Shown piece by piece: positions 10,171-20,908 of a stretch of 64,000 bases of DNA (position 1 is its first letter; each line of letters starts with the position of its first letter). The notes beneath the pieces were generated by a model that had not been told where the DNA came from, made no database searches, and saw only the letters and a program-made list of their open reading frames with translations. The translations under genes were made by a program, and so were the position numbers. The stretch is from Isoetes taiwanensis (taxonomy: Eukaryota > Streptophyta > Lycopodiopsida > Isoetales > Isoetaceae). Location: contig JAJEKV010000186.1 of NCBI GenBank assembly GCA_021234155.1, positions 451,359 through 515,358 of the forward strand. The letters are read 5' to 3'.

Positions 10171-10700
10171 CAGCAAGAAGTCGGCAGAAGAGTGTAGCCG
10201 ACAGGCACAGGACCATAAGGGAGTTCAAGGTAGGCGACAAGGTGTGGTTGAAGATCAAGGTGAAGCAAGCTAAGCTTCGCATAGGGAATTGCAAGAAGCT
10301 TGCTCCTAGGTGGGCGAGTCTGTTCAAGATCTTGGAGAGAGTGGGCTCTCAGGCCTACAAGTTGGATCTCCCGGCGCACCTTAAAGTCCACAAGGTCTTC
10401 CATGTGAGTTTATTGAAAAGGCACGATCCTAACCCTGATGAGGTTTTGGATACTCCAACTTTGTTGGAAATGACAGAAGGGCAAATTGAAATTGTGCCTG
10501 AATTGCTTCTTGATAAGTCATTCAAGAAGACTAGGAGGTCTCAGTTCCTCCAGTATTTGGTCAAATGGAAACACTTGCCCGTGGAAGACGCGACATGGAT
10601 ATTGAAGCAGGATTTGGAGAAACAATACCCAGAATTCATGAAGGAGTTTGATGGGCGAGTCGTCTCCGACTTGGTCGATGCCGACTTGCCAGGAGGTTAG
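10171..10700 (+). pseudogene. Integrase C-terminus and chromodomain of chromovirus A
   Basis: Open to the TAG at 10698-10700. 'REFKVGDKVWLKIK' and 'KLAPRWASLFKILERVGSQA' with 'HKVFHVSLLKRH' are the integrase C-terminal (GPY/F-like) region. They are followed by a chromodomain: 'FLQYLVKWKHLPVEDATWI' and 'YPEFMKEFD' (about 10540-10650). The chromodomain places A among chromoviruses, where this module directs integration towards marked chromatin. The aromatic cage is only partly visible (Y, W, W). Confidence 0.9.
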
Positions 10701-11532
10701 CTTAGTATATTTCTTAGTTAGCCTTAGCTCTGGCATATGTATTCTAGCTAGTAGAGTGCATGTGCCAGAATCTTGGAACGTGTAGGCGATGAGGGGATAC
10801 GCCTTTAAGGCATTCTCTAGGCCAACACGCACCAAGAGGTGCGCATGACCAGTAGGGTCATGTGAGCGAGGAAGTGAGGCATGGTGGGTGATGATGGGAC
10901 ATTTGTCGGATGCGCTCTATGCCACGATGCGGGGCTCGTGCACCGGACCATAGGGGGGTCATGGTGAAGGTTAAGTGATCATATGCGATGATGGGATCGT
11001 GAGACGTTCCCTAGCTTGAAACCCTTGGGGCATGATCCACTGGGGTGTACTCGACAACGGGTAATCGAGTACAAGGTAGCACTTGATCATGGGCGATGAT
11101 AGGAGCATCTTAAATGTTCCTTAAGCTCAAATCCTTAGGGGCCATAATCGGGTGCAAGGTAGTAGGGTAACCTTGAGCTTGTAGTTCGGCTCAATGAGGT
11201 AGGTAAGGGGGCTGGTCCTTTAAAACCACAATTTATTAACTTAACTAACGTAATGTGCTACTCGTGCAGGGCGAGCATAGGGGAGCACCGACGGGAGCGC
11301 ATTACGTGGAGGCGGGGAGCCATAATTTAGACTTAAATTATGAACTCTAGTGATTATGTCATAATGTTTTGACGTACTATAGCATTACTGTTGTTAAGGC
11401 TATATAATTTTGTATAGATATAAATATAGCCTATACGATATGTTAATTGAATATTAGAAGTTGCATGTATCTTGTTTTGCAGGAGCGTGTAGAGTAGTTA
11501 CCTTAGCGTAATGCTTAGGACAGCATTATCCT
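10701..11532 (+). other. Noncoding 3' region of chromovirus A with direct repeats
   Basis: About 830 bases between pol and the polypurine tract with no gene. It contains two related blocks of about 65 bases at about 10975-11040 and 11085-11150 (shared 'TGATCATxxGCGATGAT', 'GTTCC', 'CTTxGGGGC'). Earlier short variants lie near 10880-10930. Confidence 0.6.
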
Positions 11533-11545
11533 AAGGGGGGGAGAA
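11533..11545 (+). promoter_or_regulatory. Polypurine tract of chromovirus A
   Basis: AAGGGGGGGAGAA immediately precedes the TG of the 3' LTR at 11546, as needed to prime plus-strand DNA synthesis. Confidence 0.85.
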
Positions 11546-11850
11546 TGTGACGTTCCAGGGGAATATACGCCATAAATATGTATATTCCTGGACCCGTCAC
11601 TATACAAGTCTACCCATGTAGCCTTGTATACCTTAGGAAGTGGCAATGGGTGCACATCTAAGTTAAATGCTTAACTTAGATAACCTTAGGATAAGGCCCA
11701 TTTCCACATGGCCTTATCCCATTGGGCAACTGCCACACGGCCCTACCCCATTGGTGCCACGTGGCATCCCATGTGGACCCTAACTTATATTAGTTTAAAC
11801 CCTAACCCTAAACCTCTTTTCCTGACCCTAGCACCCAGAGACACATCTAC
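11546..11850 (+). repeat. 3' LTR of chromovirus A, left part
   Basis: Starts TGTGACGTTCCAGG right after the polypurine tract. LTR-B (29503) starts TGTGATGTTCCAAC and continues with the same landmarks, such as a telomere-like block 'AAACCCTAACCCTAAACC' (about 11797-11815; in B near 29720). The LTR is cut at 11850 by insertion of element D and resumes at 19127. Confidence 0.85.
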
Positions 11851-12433
11851 GCTTAGTGGGATCTCCTTCTTACTTCTCTTGGGCATAAAACTATGCTCCC
11901 CTTGTCAAATTCTATCCCACAAATCAATTACGGCAAAATTCCCTTCACAAAAGAAATTGCTCCTTTCTCAATGGTGTCGTTCTTTACCGACGATCACCAA
12001 TACCAATGGTAACAACTTCTTTTTCAATGGAAATTCTTGCCGATCAATGGTCTGTCGAGCACCATGGTTGCCAAATTGTTAGAGCCTAGACTCTAACCTT
12101 GCAAGAAGGATGAAAAACCCAACAATCCAAGCTCAATCTACCAGAACAAGGCAATGCACAACACAAAGAATCATCATCTCCATAGCTAGATCAAACAAAA
12201 TACTCTCTCCCAATACACCGTCCCCCTGTTCTTCTCTCTCTGCTCAGATAATACAGTGATGATAATGCCCACAATGCATACGTGCAAATATCCTGCACGC
12301 GTGCATGCGCATACATCCCCCCATATACGGTATACAATCTCCCATACCATCTCAATAGTGGTGAGTGTGGTGAGTGGTGAATGTGGTGATGAGTGCGGTG
12401 AGTGGTGAATGTGGTGAGTGGTGACCACCCCAA
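11851..12433 (-). repeat. 3' LTR of element D (left copy)
   Basis: 583 bp, from GCTTAGTGGGATCTCC to GTGACCACCCCAA, almost identical to 18553-19126. Near its right side (12358-12425) it holds a GTGGTGAGTGGTGAAT-type minisatellite that is longer than in the other copy; this accounts for most of the length difference. Confidence 0.93.
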
Positions 12434-13000
12434 TAGTGGCGACCACAGTGGGAAAATGTGCCACTCCGTGGCGGAGAACCCACGACAAAACAAACTCATA
12501 TGGTCCTTGGGACATGTCCCCAAATGACACATTTACACCCTTCTCAAATCCAAATGACTGATACAAACAAACTGGTCCAAAAATGACAGTGACGAAACAG
12601 AGCCTCTGTAACTGTGGCAAACTTTGAAAGCTGATATCTTGAGTTCCAGACCTTCGTTTGACCTGCACCATAGCTCATTGGATTCGTATCGCCGAACCAC
12701 ATGCATTGATGTAGGATAGATCAGGTATTATTGAACTGTCGCCATCTGTTTTGACAAAAAAACGACCTGCTATAACCCAAAAATTCTCCACAATTCTCTG
12801 TAATTGGAGCTATGCCAAATCCAAATCCCTTAGAATAACACTTCTCTTTCAAAATAAGGCCTGAGATCCTTGCCATTTCTGGGATTAGGCAACAATTCCC
12901 CTTCGAGGTCATCAAGTAGAAAGCCCCACACGGTACCTCTTTATCAATCGAAATGGGCCTTCCCATGGGCTTTGAAATTTAGATAGATGCTGCTTAGTGG
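12434..13000 (-). other. Region between integrase and 3' LTR of element D
   Basis: Short minus-strand open frames (for instance 12721-12966, reading 'PISIDKEVPCGAFYLMT') show the fading end of the pol frame or an untranslated leader to the LTR. No domain is recognised and no good polypurine tract was found next to 12433. Confidence 0.4.
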
Positions 13001-13640
13001 TCCTGCACAACACCAATTGCCCTTCCTCAAATGGATTGACAACTGTAACTTGTCTTTGATAAGCTTTACTTTACATTTTATGCCTCATATTGAAGTCTGC
13101 TTTGCTTCTTGTCTCATCTCTTGCAATTGCAAACAAATCATCCATCCTATTATGCACTTGATTTGGAGTTGGAACCTCTCCCAAATTCTCATAATAAGGT
13201 AGCTCCACAAATGAACACAAAGGAATGTCCAAATGAATAGGCATCACGGCTTGCACTCCATAAACCAATTCAAATGGTGTAAATCCACGTAGCTAACTTG
13301 TAAGTACACACGAAACTCCATAAGGCACTGTCAAGGCTTCATGCCAATTTCTTTGATTATCCTTCCTTGTTTTGGCCAAGATAGCTTTCAGAATTTTGTT
13401 AGTAGACTCAGCTTGCCCATTGCCCTGTGGATAATAAGCAGAAGCTTGCACATGTTGAACACCAATCTTTTCTGTTAACTGAGCTACTACTTTCCCCATG
13501 AAATGAGTTCCCCTATCCGACAAAAGAATGGTTGGAACACCAAACTGAGAAATCAAATTGTGATAAAGGAAGCTTCTTTGTGGTATATTACGTAGCATGC
13601 TTTCTTTGGAATTGCTTCTACCCACTTCGTAAACATGCAT
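13001..13640 (-). pseudogene. Integrase core and C-terminus of element D
   Basis: The frame from 13640 has the second catalytic Asp in 'FGVPTILLSDRGTHFMGKV' and the Glu in 'YYPQGNGQAESTNK', then 'RNWHEALTVPYG'. After a frame change the frame 13071-13268 continues 'VYGVQAVMPIHLDIP', typical for non-chromovirus gypsy integrases. It overlaps in a different frame with the upstream RNase H/integrase segment, so at least two frameshifts separate the pieces. Confidence 0.85.
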
Positions 13641-14494
13641 GTGGCTGCCAAGATATACTTATGACCTTTGGAAGATGGAGGATTGATAGGTCCAATGTAA
13701 TCCAATCCCCACATATGAAATGGACCAACGCTCAAAATAGGATGGAATGGCATATTATTGTGGCCTGTTAATTGTTTATGCCTTTGACACTTCTCACATT
13801 TGCTAACAAAGTCTCTAGTATCCTTGTAAAGAGTTGGCCAATAATATCCCCAATGAAGGATCTTCCTAGCTGTGGTTCTGGCTGCAAAATGCCCATGACA
13901 ATCATGTGCTTGTTGCAACAAATCATGAGTTTGCTGATCAACAACACATCTTAGTAAGAGACCTTCCATAGTCCTCTTATAAAGAATAGCTTCATGCACC
14001 ACATAACCAGCTGCTTGTACTCTAAGAGCATGCTTTTGTTGCTTTGAAAATGATGAAGGATAAGTCTGATCTTGCAAATACCTGTATATGTTGGCATACC
14101 AAAGATCCACGGTCTCAATGAACCCTTGTAATACTCCATTATCCTGAACTGTTACTGGCTGGTCTGTTTCTTCTTCTATTTCAGCACCACTACTCAAATA
14201 GGCACTTGGATTATGAGCTCCTTGAGCCATCTTAACATACTTCAACTCAAATTCTTGTATGATAAGAGCCCATCTTGTAAACTTAGGATCTTGGACAGTC
14301 TTGTTGTAAATGCATGGCAACGGGTTCACATCCATATGAATGTAAACATACTGTACATTTGCTGAATTCCATTGTGAAGGAAGAAGATAATGTCTAAATT
14401 TATTCAAGGCCCACTTCAATGCTAACCCAAGATGCTCCACATGAGTCCATTTTTGCTCTTGTGGAGTTAACACCCTGCTAGCATAGTAATTCAC
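13553..14494 (-). pseudogene. RNase H and integrase N-terminus of element D
   Basis: 313 codons open. RNase H end: 'YYASRVLTPQEQKWTHVEHL' (ASR.L...E..Y...E pattern with the catalytic Glu) and 'HMDVNPLPCIYNK' (family 'TDH.PL'), 'AHNPSAYLSS' (family 'N..AD.LSR', Asp lost). Integrase zinc domain: 'HDCHGHFAARTTARKILHWG' and 'DFVSKCEKCQRHK'. The catalytic core begins 'FHMWGLDYIGPINPPSSKGH' with its first Asp. The 'GHFAARTT..KIL..GYYWPTL' wording is that of non-chromodomain plant gypsy elements. Confidence 0.88.
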
Positions 14495-14517
14495 ATCATA
14501 ATGCTTTTGCTGATTTT

Positions 14518-15560
14518 TTAGACATAGTGTGACAGCCCAAAGCTTGCTCCCAAAAGCGTAAAGAATAAATGAAATGGCTCACTCATTCTTGGAGGAATCA
14601 GCAAAGTTCTCTCTTTTAATTGTGCAAGGCACCATTCAAATGCTTCTTGAGCATCTTCCTTCCATCTAAAATGCTGCCCTGGCTTCATACAATCCACAAG
14701 TGGCTGGGTTACTTTAGCAAAATTATGCAAATACCTCCTACTAAAACTGAGTTGGCCATATAAGCTTCTCACTTGAGATACATTTGTAGGTGGTTTGACC
14801 TTCTCCAAGGCTGCAATCTTACCATGATCCACTTGTAATCCCTTTTCTGAAACATAATTGCCCAATAGTTTTCCTCCTCTAGTGAAGAAAATACACTTAG
14901 CAAGATTCAAACTTATACCATACAGCCGGCATCTTTCAAGAACTTTTCTGAGATGATCCAAGTGATCCTTTCTTGGATTAGAAAATACTGTTAAATCATC
15001 TATAAAGACTCTCAAAAAGTCTAAAATATCATGAAAAGCATATGTCATAGCTCGCTGAAATGTGGCTGGAGCATTTGTAAGGCCAAAAGGTAATACCTTG
15101 TAAGCATAGATGCCAAAAGGTGTTCAAAAAGCCGTCATTGCTTGATGTGGTGGATAGATTTGGATCTGATTATATCCCGAGTACCCATCCAAGAAAGAAT
15201 AGGCCTGATTTCCTGCAACAATATCCAATAAAGTGTCTATGAATGGTGTAGGAAAATGATCTCTTTTGGTAGCTTTGTTGAGATCCCTGTAATCAATGTA
15301 TACTCGGATTGAGTTATTTGGCTTTCTCACTGGTACAATAGAGCTGATCCAATCTGAATTTGGCACTGGTACAATAAATCCCGCCTCCAAAAGCTTCATG
15401 ACTTCAACCTTTACTTGCTCCTCTATTGCTGGACTCATTCTCCTTTGAGCTTGTTGGACTGGTTTTGATCCTTGTTTCAAATCAATGGTATGAACCACAA
15501 CCTCCGGTGGAATGCCTCTCAATTCTTTGTAATTTCTTGCCAAAACATCCCTGAATTCTC
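14518..15560 (-). pseudogene. Reverse transcriptase of element D
   Basis: The end of the frame 15124-16413 gives the RT fingers: 'VEVMKLLEAGFIVPVPNSDW', 'VPVRKPNNSIRVYIDYRDLN', 'FLDGYSGYNQIQIYP'. After a frame change at about 15123 the frame 14518-15048 continues with the catalytic 'VFIDDLTVFS' (YxDD as FIDD), 'DHLDHLRKVLERCR', 'LAKCIFF', 'LLGNYVSEKGL', and the connection 'RRYLHNFAKVTQPLVDCMK'. Only a few disabling changes are visible. Confidence 0.9.
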
Positions 15561-16413
15561 TTAACAAAGATATCAAATCACGTTCCTCCTTTTGAGTAAG
15601 ATCTCCTCCAATAGTAACCAATTCTTCTTGATTTCCTTGAGAAATATTGATGTTCTTGACTGAATGTGGTGACTGTAATGAAGGTGGTGAGTGTGGTGAC
15701 GAATGTGGTGAATGTGGTGAATGTGGTGACAGTGATGAATGTGGTACGTGTGATGACTGTGGTGACTGTAATGGATGTGGTGGATGTGGTGGATGTGATG
15801 AATTTGGTGCATGTGATGACTGTAATAACTGTAGTGAATATGGACTGATCTGATTTACCTCATCCTCCAGAATGTGCGCATGCCACCAAGTTGCTTGTCC
15901 TTGTATAGTGGGCTGATTTCTGTTTACCCCATCCATGCTTGATGTCAAAATTAGCATCTCTACTTGATCTTGATCAATACCTTGCTGAAATAAAGTCTGA
16001 ACAATGGGACTTTGAATGGATTCCTCCTGCATGTTTACAAGAGTCTGCTGTAACTCACTTTCACCAATACTTTCAAGTCTTTGGATATACTTGTCTGCAA
16101 CTTGCTGCTGTAAATGACATATTTCTGAAATTTGGGTACCTTTTAACCACTTGTACAAAGTCTTATCTTCCCTGTCACCCACTTCCAAGACATGAAAACA
16201 ACTAAGACCTTGCTGCCCTGACACCATAGCATTCTCTTTGCTGATTTCTAACTGCGGGCTGCTCAAAGAAGGATTGCAAAGAAAGGTACCTTTTGCTGAT
16301 TTCAGAGGATGATCTATAGTAACCTTGTGTTCTCCTTGAAAGATGTTCATTTCACGCTTCCTCCATGAAGTCTCAAACATGCGGCATCTAACCATGTGCG
16401 ACTTCAACAACAA
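15124..16413 (-). pseudogene. Linker between protease and RT of element D, with SPH repeat
   Basis: This 429-codon frame links protease to RT. Its middle (16100-15850) is a Gln-rich region of unknown role. At 15655-15845 a run of Ser-Pro-His and related triplets arises from a GTGGTGAAT-type minisatellite. The N-terminal part probably continues the protease frame at 16423-16920 after a stop. 'LISLLREFRDVLARNYKELR' just before the RT is the usual gypsy entry motif ('F.DVFAWSY.DL.G'). Confidence 0.78.
15655..15845. repeat. GTGGTGAAT-type minisatellite within pol of element D
   Basis: Some twenty degenerate 9-base units (GAATGTGGT, GACTGTGGT, GATGTGGTG). It is in frame with pol and encodes SPH/PPH-like triplets on the minus strand. 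The same motif lies in both LTRs of this element (12358-12425 and 19059-19120). Confidence 0.85.
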
Positions 16414-16422
16414 AGTATAAGT

Positions 16423-16920
16423 TCAAGCATGCACACTCTCTGGAAATTTCAAAACCATGAAATCCAAGATTGCTTCCACCTCATAAACCTTGCATAAGAC
16501 ATTTCTTATGACTCCCATAGGCTGCACCTTCATTTGATTGAATGCTTTGAGCATCATAGTTGTCGGTTCCATCATTTTCAATCCAACTTGAAGCATTATG
16601 TGATAAGGCATTACATTCACTCCACTGCCAGTATCTATGTTGGCCTCTTTGATTAGATATCCATTAATACTTACATCACAAAGAAATGGCCCAGGATCCT
16701 TGGATTGCCGGGCTGGTGGCTCCATTCTCCTCTTGTCGGTATCATTTGATATGATTTGTTGGACTGAAATTTCTGACTTTGTTCTTCCCCCTAACTCTTG
16801 CAACAAATTTGGAGAATAATGCATCAATTGCTCAAGAGTAAGTGTAACTTTGGTGGCCAAAACTTGGCTGATCACATTATCTTCATTCTGAATTTCCTCA
16901 GCCACCATAGGAGGCATCAC
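16423..16920 (-). pseudogene. Aspartic protease of element D
   Basis: Frame of 165 codons with the retroviral-type protease active site 'ANIDTGSGVNVMPYHIM' (DTGS, about 16600-16650), preceded by 'FLCDVSINGYLIKE' and followed by 'PMGVIRNVLCKVYE' and 'LDFMVLKFPE'. This is the dimeric aspartic protease that matures Gag-Pol. A stop separates it from the linker frame at 16413. Confidence 0.86.
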
Positions 16921-16950
16921 TATGGGCTGATTTTCTTCTATAGACTGAAA

Positions 16951-18588
16951 CTATTCTGTGGGCAGCACATTGAATTGCACCTTCTTAGGTGCTGACACCT
17001 TCAAAGCTTGTTCCTTCAAAGCCTTTGGAAAAGAGGTCTTAGTCTTCTCCGCAATTGGCACTACTCTTGGTTCTTGAACCACCTTTTGTGATCTTGTAAC
17101 TGCATTTACTTCTCCAATCTCTTCTTCTTGCTGAAATGGGTCACTGTCTACCTCCACAAATCCACAATTTACTACTGATTTTGCCTTCTCTTGCTTCTTA
17201 AGCTCCTCAATAAGAGCCTTAACTTGAGGATTATCAATGTACTTTGCATCTTGAATGCGAACATCATTATTAGGAAGAGGTACTGATTCAAACACTTGCT
17301 GCTTTGGTGGATACTTGTTGGTTGCCCATTCTGGTTTCCCATGGATTTTCCAACAAGTAGTCTCATCATGCTTGAATTTATCACATAACTTGCAATATAA
17401 ATGAGCCTTACTTGGATACCATCCCTGTTTTGGCTGCACCATTGGTGTGGAACCCATTGGGACTTGTTGGGCAATTAGAGCTTGTGGCATCATTGGAACT
17501 TGTGGTATGATAGGTGCTGCTTGCATTGGTTGAATAGGAATAGATGGTGCTTGTTGCATAACAGCAAATACCGGATTGGCCCTCTCAAAGAATCTCTTCT
17601 CCCTACATTCTTGATCATTATGGCCCTTGATTTAGCATCTTGAGCAGAATTTCAGCAATCTACATGTAGTATCAGAATGCCCAATAGACCCACAATACTC
17701 ACAAGTAATAAACTGCACCTCCCTTGGCTTCTCACCAATTGTAAGCTTAGAAATCTTGGCTGCAATATCCTCTGTTTTATGCTCTGGAGCAGCAACTTCA
17801 TGAATGTATCCCAGCTTATCTTCAGCCTTGAGAGCATATTTTTGTGCCTCTAACAATGTTGTAGGTTGTTTAGCCTTCACCTTATGAGCAATAGCTCGTT
17901 TCAGCCCTTTCACATACCATTGGATATCTATTTCATCATTCCTTGCAATCTTTTTATGAACCACGGCTTTGAGAACCGCAATGTACCTCTGATTATACTC
18001 TCTAATTGATTCATCTTCCTTTTGTGTGAAATTTGTCCACCTTTCCATAGTCTTATCCTTACCATGAACTTCTTAATAATTAGCAATGAAAGCTTCCTTT
18101 AATTCCTGATATGTCATGGTATCTGGCTGAGTTTGTGCCCATTCCTTTACTGAATCTTGCAAAGAACTATGAAACCAAAGCAAGTAATCAGCAGCCGGTA
18201 ACTTACATTGCTGGCAATACCTCTCAAACTTCACAATATGCTTCAAAGGATCCCGATCCACCAGATCATCAAACTTTGGAATCCCCATTGTCTGAAAACC
18301 CCATACCATAGGTGGTATTACAGCCATCTCTTCCTCTTCTTGGGTTTCTTGAAATTGGAAAAACGAAATTGAATCTCCCCTTAATTTGAAAAACGAAATT
18401 GGATTACCTTCTAGATCGGTAAATGGAATCAAAACCTCCTGGATCTGAGAATTAGACCCCAGATCTACTCCCAAATCTGAAAACGAAATTGAATCGTGAT
18501 GCAATTTTGAGCCCAAAGATTGACTCACCGGTCCCCTTCTTGTGACGATAGAGCTTAGTGGGATCTCCTTCTTACTTCTCTTGGGCAT
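16951..18588 (-). pseudogene. Gag of element D
   Basis: Three adjoining frames. 18073-18588 starts within the 5' LTR edge and has the gag capsid block 'LKHIVKFERYCQQCKLP', 'DSVKEWAQTQPDTMTYQELK'. 17632-18048 continues 'MERWTNFTQKEDESIREYNQ' and has the zinc knuckle 'CEYCGSIGHSDTTC'. 16951-17559 has a second knuckle 'CKLCDKFKHDETTC' and a Gln/Pro/Met-rich tract. A third, 'FCSRC...KGHNDQEC', is cut by a stop near 17635. The start at 18588 uses codons from the LTR border; the original start may be elsewhere. Confidence 0.85.
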
Positions 18589-19126
18589 AAAACTATGCTC
18601 CCCTTGTCAAATTCTATCCCACAAATCAATTACGGCAAAATTCCCTTCACAAAAGAAATTGCTCCTTTCTCAATGGTGTCGTTCTTTACCGACGATCACC
18701 AATACCAATGGTAACAACTTCTTTTTCAATGGAAATTCTTGCCGATCAATGGTCTGTCGAGCACCGTGGTCGCCAAATTGTTAGAGCCTAGACTCTAACC
18801 TTGCAAGAAGGATGAAAAACCCAACAATCCAAGCTCAATCTACCAGAACAAGGCAATGCACAACACAAAGAATCATCATCTCCATAGCTAGATCAAACAA
18901 AATACTCTCTCCCAATACACCGTCCCCCTGTTCTTCTCTCTCTGCTCAGATAATACAGTGATGATAATGCCCACAATGCATACGTGCAAATATCCTGCAC
19001 GCGTGCATGCGCGTACATCCCCCCATATACGGTATACAATCTCCCATACCATCTCAATAGTGGTGAGTGGTGAATGTGGTGATGAGTGTGGTGAGTGGTG
19101 AATGTGGTGAGTGGTGACCACCCCAA
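18553..19126 (-). repeat. 5' LTR of element D (right copy)
   Basis: 574 bp, matching 11851-12433 almost base for base. The gag frame begins at its inner edge. The primer-binding site next to it (just below 18553) is not of the common tRNA-Met type and I could not assign it. Confidence 0.93.
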
Positions 19127-20443
19127 CAACCGTTTGTTGTGGCATAGTCTAGTGCAGCAGCTCGCGGAGTGTGGATTCGATCTTGGAGCAAGTGCAGCTT
19201 CGACCAATTCGAAGACCATGGAGACACCAGGATTTGGAGGGAGTGCTTCTGGAGCAGGTATGTAGAGTAGTGTTCTTAGTAGTTCATCTGGAAGTTAGCA
19301 CTCTAGATGGGTTAGCATTTCGTATCTAGAGTAGAGCCACCCTAGAACCCTTGTTGAACATCTTGAACCCTAATCAAGGGACCCTAACTGTAAGTTAGAT
19401 ATGTATGATTAGGTTAAGATGTTCTTATGATGATTATCATGATATGATATTATGTGATGTTGGTTGATCATGTTTGCTTTTCTTGTATTGGGAAGGGGAG
19501 TAGAGACCTAGCAGCCAGTATGTAGTATGCTCCTAGTTAGATCCCTTAGTTCCTATTATATGCGGCCTGTGCATAAGAGCCCACCGGGCTATTGGGGCTA
19601 TGATGTGACTCAACACTACACAACGGGGCTAGAGGCAATACGGATGTGAGGATCCCTGCTGAGCGTGGCTACTGGGGATCCCATAGCGGGCTAGGCCTAT
19701 GGTCGGTCACTTCGTGTGGGTCGGGCATGGGTCCGACACCTCCTGGGGCAATGGTGTCGCTCTGCCTCTCAGGAGTTGCAAGTGTCGGCTTGGCTCCTGT
19801 TTTGGGGGGTTAAGTCGGGTACGAATCGTGTGTCGCCACGATTCTCTAGCCGCCCGTGGAACCTCTAGACCCCGGGAAGGGAGATGCAACCCTTCCTGCC
19901 TCGACGGACCGGGGAGATGCAACCTGGAGTAGTCCTGATGGGTGATGCCATGGGATTGCGTATCCGGAAGGCTAGAGTCATGCCAGAGCCCGATCTAGCA
20001 CATTCTGCAAAGTATGCACAGGAGGGGCGAATGGAGTGGTCAACCCTAGCCATCGTCTATAGCCAGCCCCGCTATTGTTATGACTCGGTCTGCTCTATCT
20101 TGAGGCCTAGCCAGTCAGTCATCTTCCTTACGAGTCGGAGCCATGGGTAGGAGCTCTCATGTTTTATGGCATCTGATTATCTTCTTTGTGGTTATAGATA
20201 TGTGGATGGGCTACCCTTCGAGGTAGTATGATGTGTTGTATTGCTAGTTCTGACATTGTTTATGCTTCCGCTGCGATAGGAGCCCATAGGGGAAGGGCAT
20301 GCGAGACACCTTCGTGTCCCCTTCCCGCACTAGGGTCACCCCAGAGTGCAGGATAGACGGAGGGCCCGTGCGGTCGAAGGACCGGATGGGGGATTTCCTG
20401 CGGAGTGTACGGCCGGGCGCCGTATATTTAGCAGGGAGCGTCA
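19127..20443 (+). repeat. 3' LTR of chromovirus A, right part
   Basis: The continuation of LTR-A after element D. It shares ordered blocks with LTR-B: 'TATTGGGAAGGGGAGTAGAGACC' (here near 19485), 'TGTGCATAAGAGCCCACCGGGC' (near 19566), 'GTGTGGGTCGGGCATGGGTC' (near 19712), 'GTATGCACAGGAGGGGCGAATGG' (near 20010) and a pyrimidine-rich 'GCTTCCGCTGCGATAGG' (near 20263). It ends GAGCGTCA before copia sequence. LTR length without D is about 1.62 kb. Open frames in it are not conserved with LTR-B. Confidence 0.85.
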
Positions 20444-20448
20444 CATTC

Positions 20449-20908
20449 TCCATTGGTAAGTTTGAGACCTTGTTCATATGGAGCAGAAGCGTGCTTGTAG
20501 ATTTCCATATGAAATCTTTGTAACACTTCCATGAGATATTTAGTTTGGGTAAGCACGATAGAAGCATTCTTCTGCCAAACTTCAATACCTATACAATAAT
20601 GCAAGAGTCCTAGGTCTGTGATTTCAAATGATTTGCTGAGTTGCTTCTTGAGATTTTTAATAAAGAGAGTTGCATCCCCTGTAATTAGGGAATCATTCAG
20701 ATAAAGGACTAGAACGATATTTGGCCATTAGCTTGCTAATAATAGAGAGATGGATCTGTTGTGGAACGTTAGTACCTAAGTTTCATAAAAAAAATTTAAT
20801 TTTGTGATGCCAACACCGTGGGGCCTGCTTCAATCCATACAAGCTCTTCTTGAGGTGGTATACAAGTGCTTCTTCTTCCTTTTGCACAAATCTCTGAGGC
20901 TGTTCCAT
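20449..20908 (-). pseudogene. Ty1/copia reverse transcriptase fragment
   Basis: On the minus strand it reads 'EQPQRFVQKEEEALVYHLKK', 'SLYGLKQAPRCWHHK', then after frameshifts 'VLVLYLNDSLITGD' (the catalytic YxDD as YLND), 'LKKQLSKSFEITDLGLLHY' and 'GIEVWQKNASIVLTQTKYL'. This is the RT of a copia element. It is bounded on the left by LTR-A and on the right by the LTR of element C, so both gypsy elements appear to have inserted into the same old copia copy. Confidence 0.88.

Larger units (their letters stand above)
11851..19126 (-). mobile_element. Complete Ty3/gypsy element D, nested in LTR of element A
   Basis: Flanked by two nearly identical LTRs (11851-12433 and 18553-19126) and read on the minus strand as gag (18588-16951), protease (16920-16423), RT (about 15560-14518), RNase H, integrase (to about 13000). 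No chromodomain is seen. The high similarity of its LTRs shows that it is younger than A. The flanking sequences belong to one long LTR (compare LTR-B). I could not find a clean 5-bp target duplication. Confidence 0.9.
4547..20443 (+). mobile_element. Ty3/gypsy chromovirus A, 5' LTR missing, 3' LTR split by element D
   Basis: Order on the plus strand: ORFx (4789-5539), ORFy (5817-6296), gag (about 6514-7896), RT, RNase H, integrase and chromodomain (to 10700), an 800-bp noncoding region, polypurine tract, then a 3' LTR from 11546 to 20443 that is interrupted by element D. The 5' LTR is not in the window; a CACTA element abuts on the left and may have inserted within A. The LTR is related to the LTR of element B (29503-31042). 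Many stops and an absent protease show that it is defective. It lies within a copia fragment that resumes at 20449. Confidence 0.85.

Noticed and set aside
12186-12671. Open minus-strand frame rich in His ('HHIHHSPHSSPHS')
   Set aside because: It runs through the LTR minisatellite of element D; the same sequence in the other LTR gives a different frame. A repeat artefact.
15655-15845. CRISPR-like array
   Set aside because: Units are contiguous and degenerate without unique spacers; plant nuclear DNA.
15573-15853. Cys/Gly/Glu-rich plus-strand frame (metallothionein-like) and His-rich minus frame
   Set aside because: Both are other-frame readings of the 9-base minisatellite within pol of element D.
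19699-20150. Two short frames in LTR-A
   Set aside because: The homologous part of LTR-B does not keep these frames, so no gene is supported.
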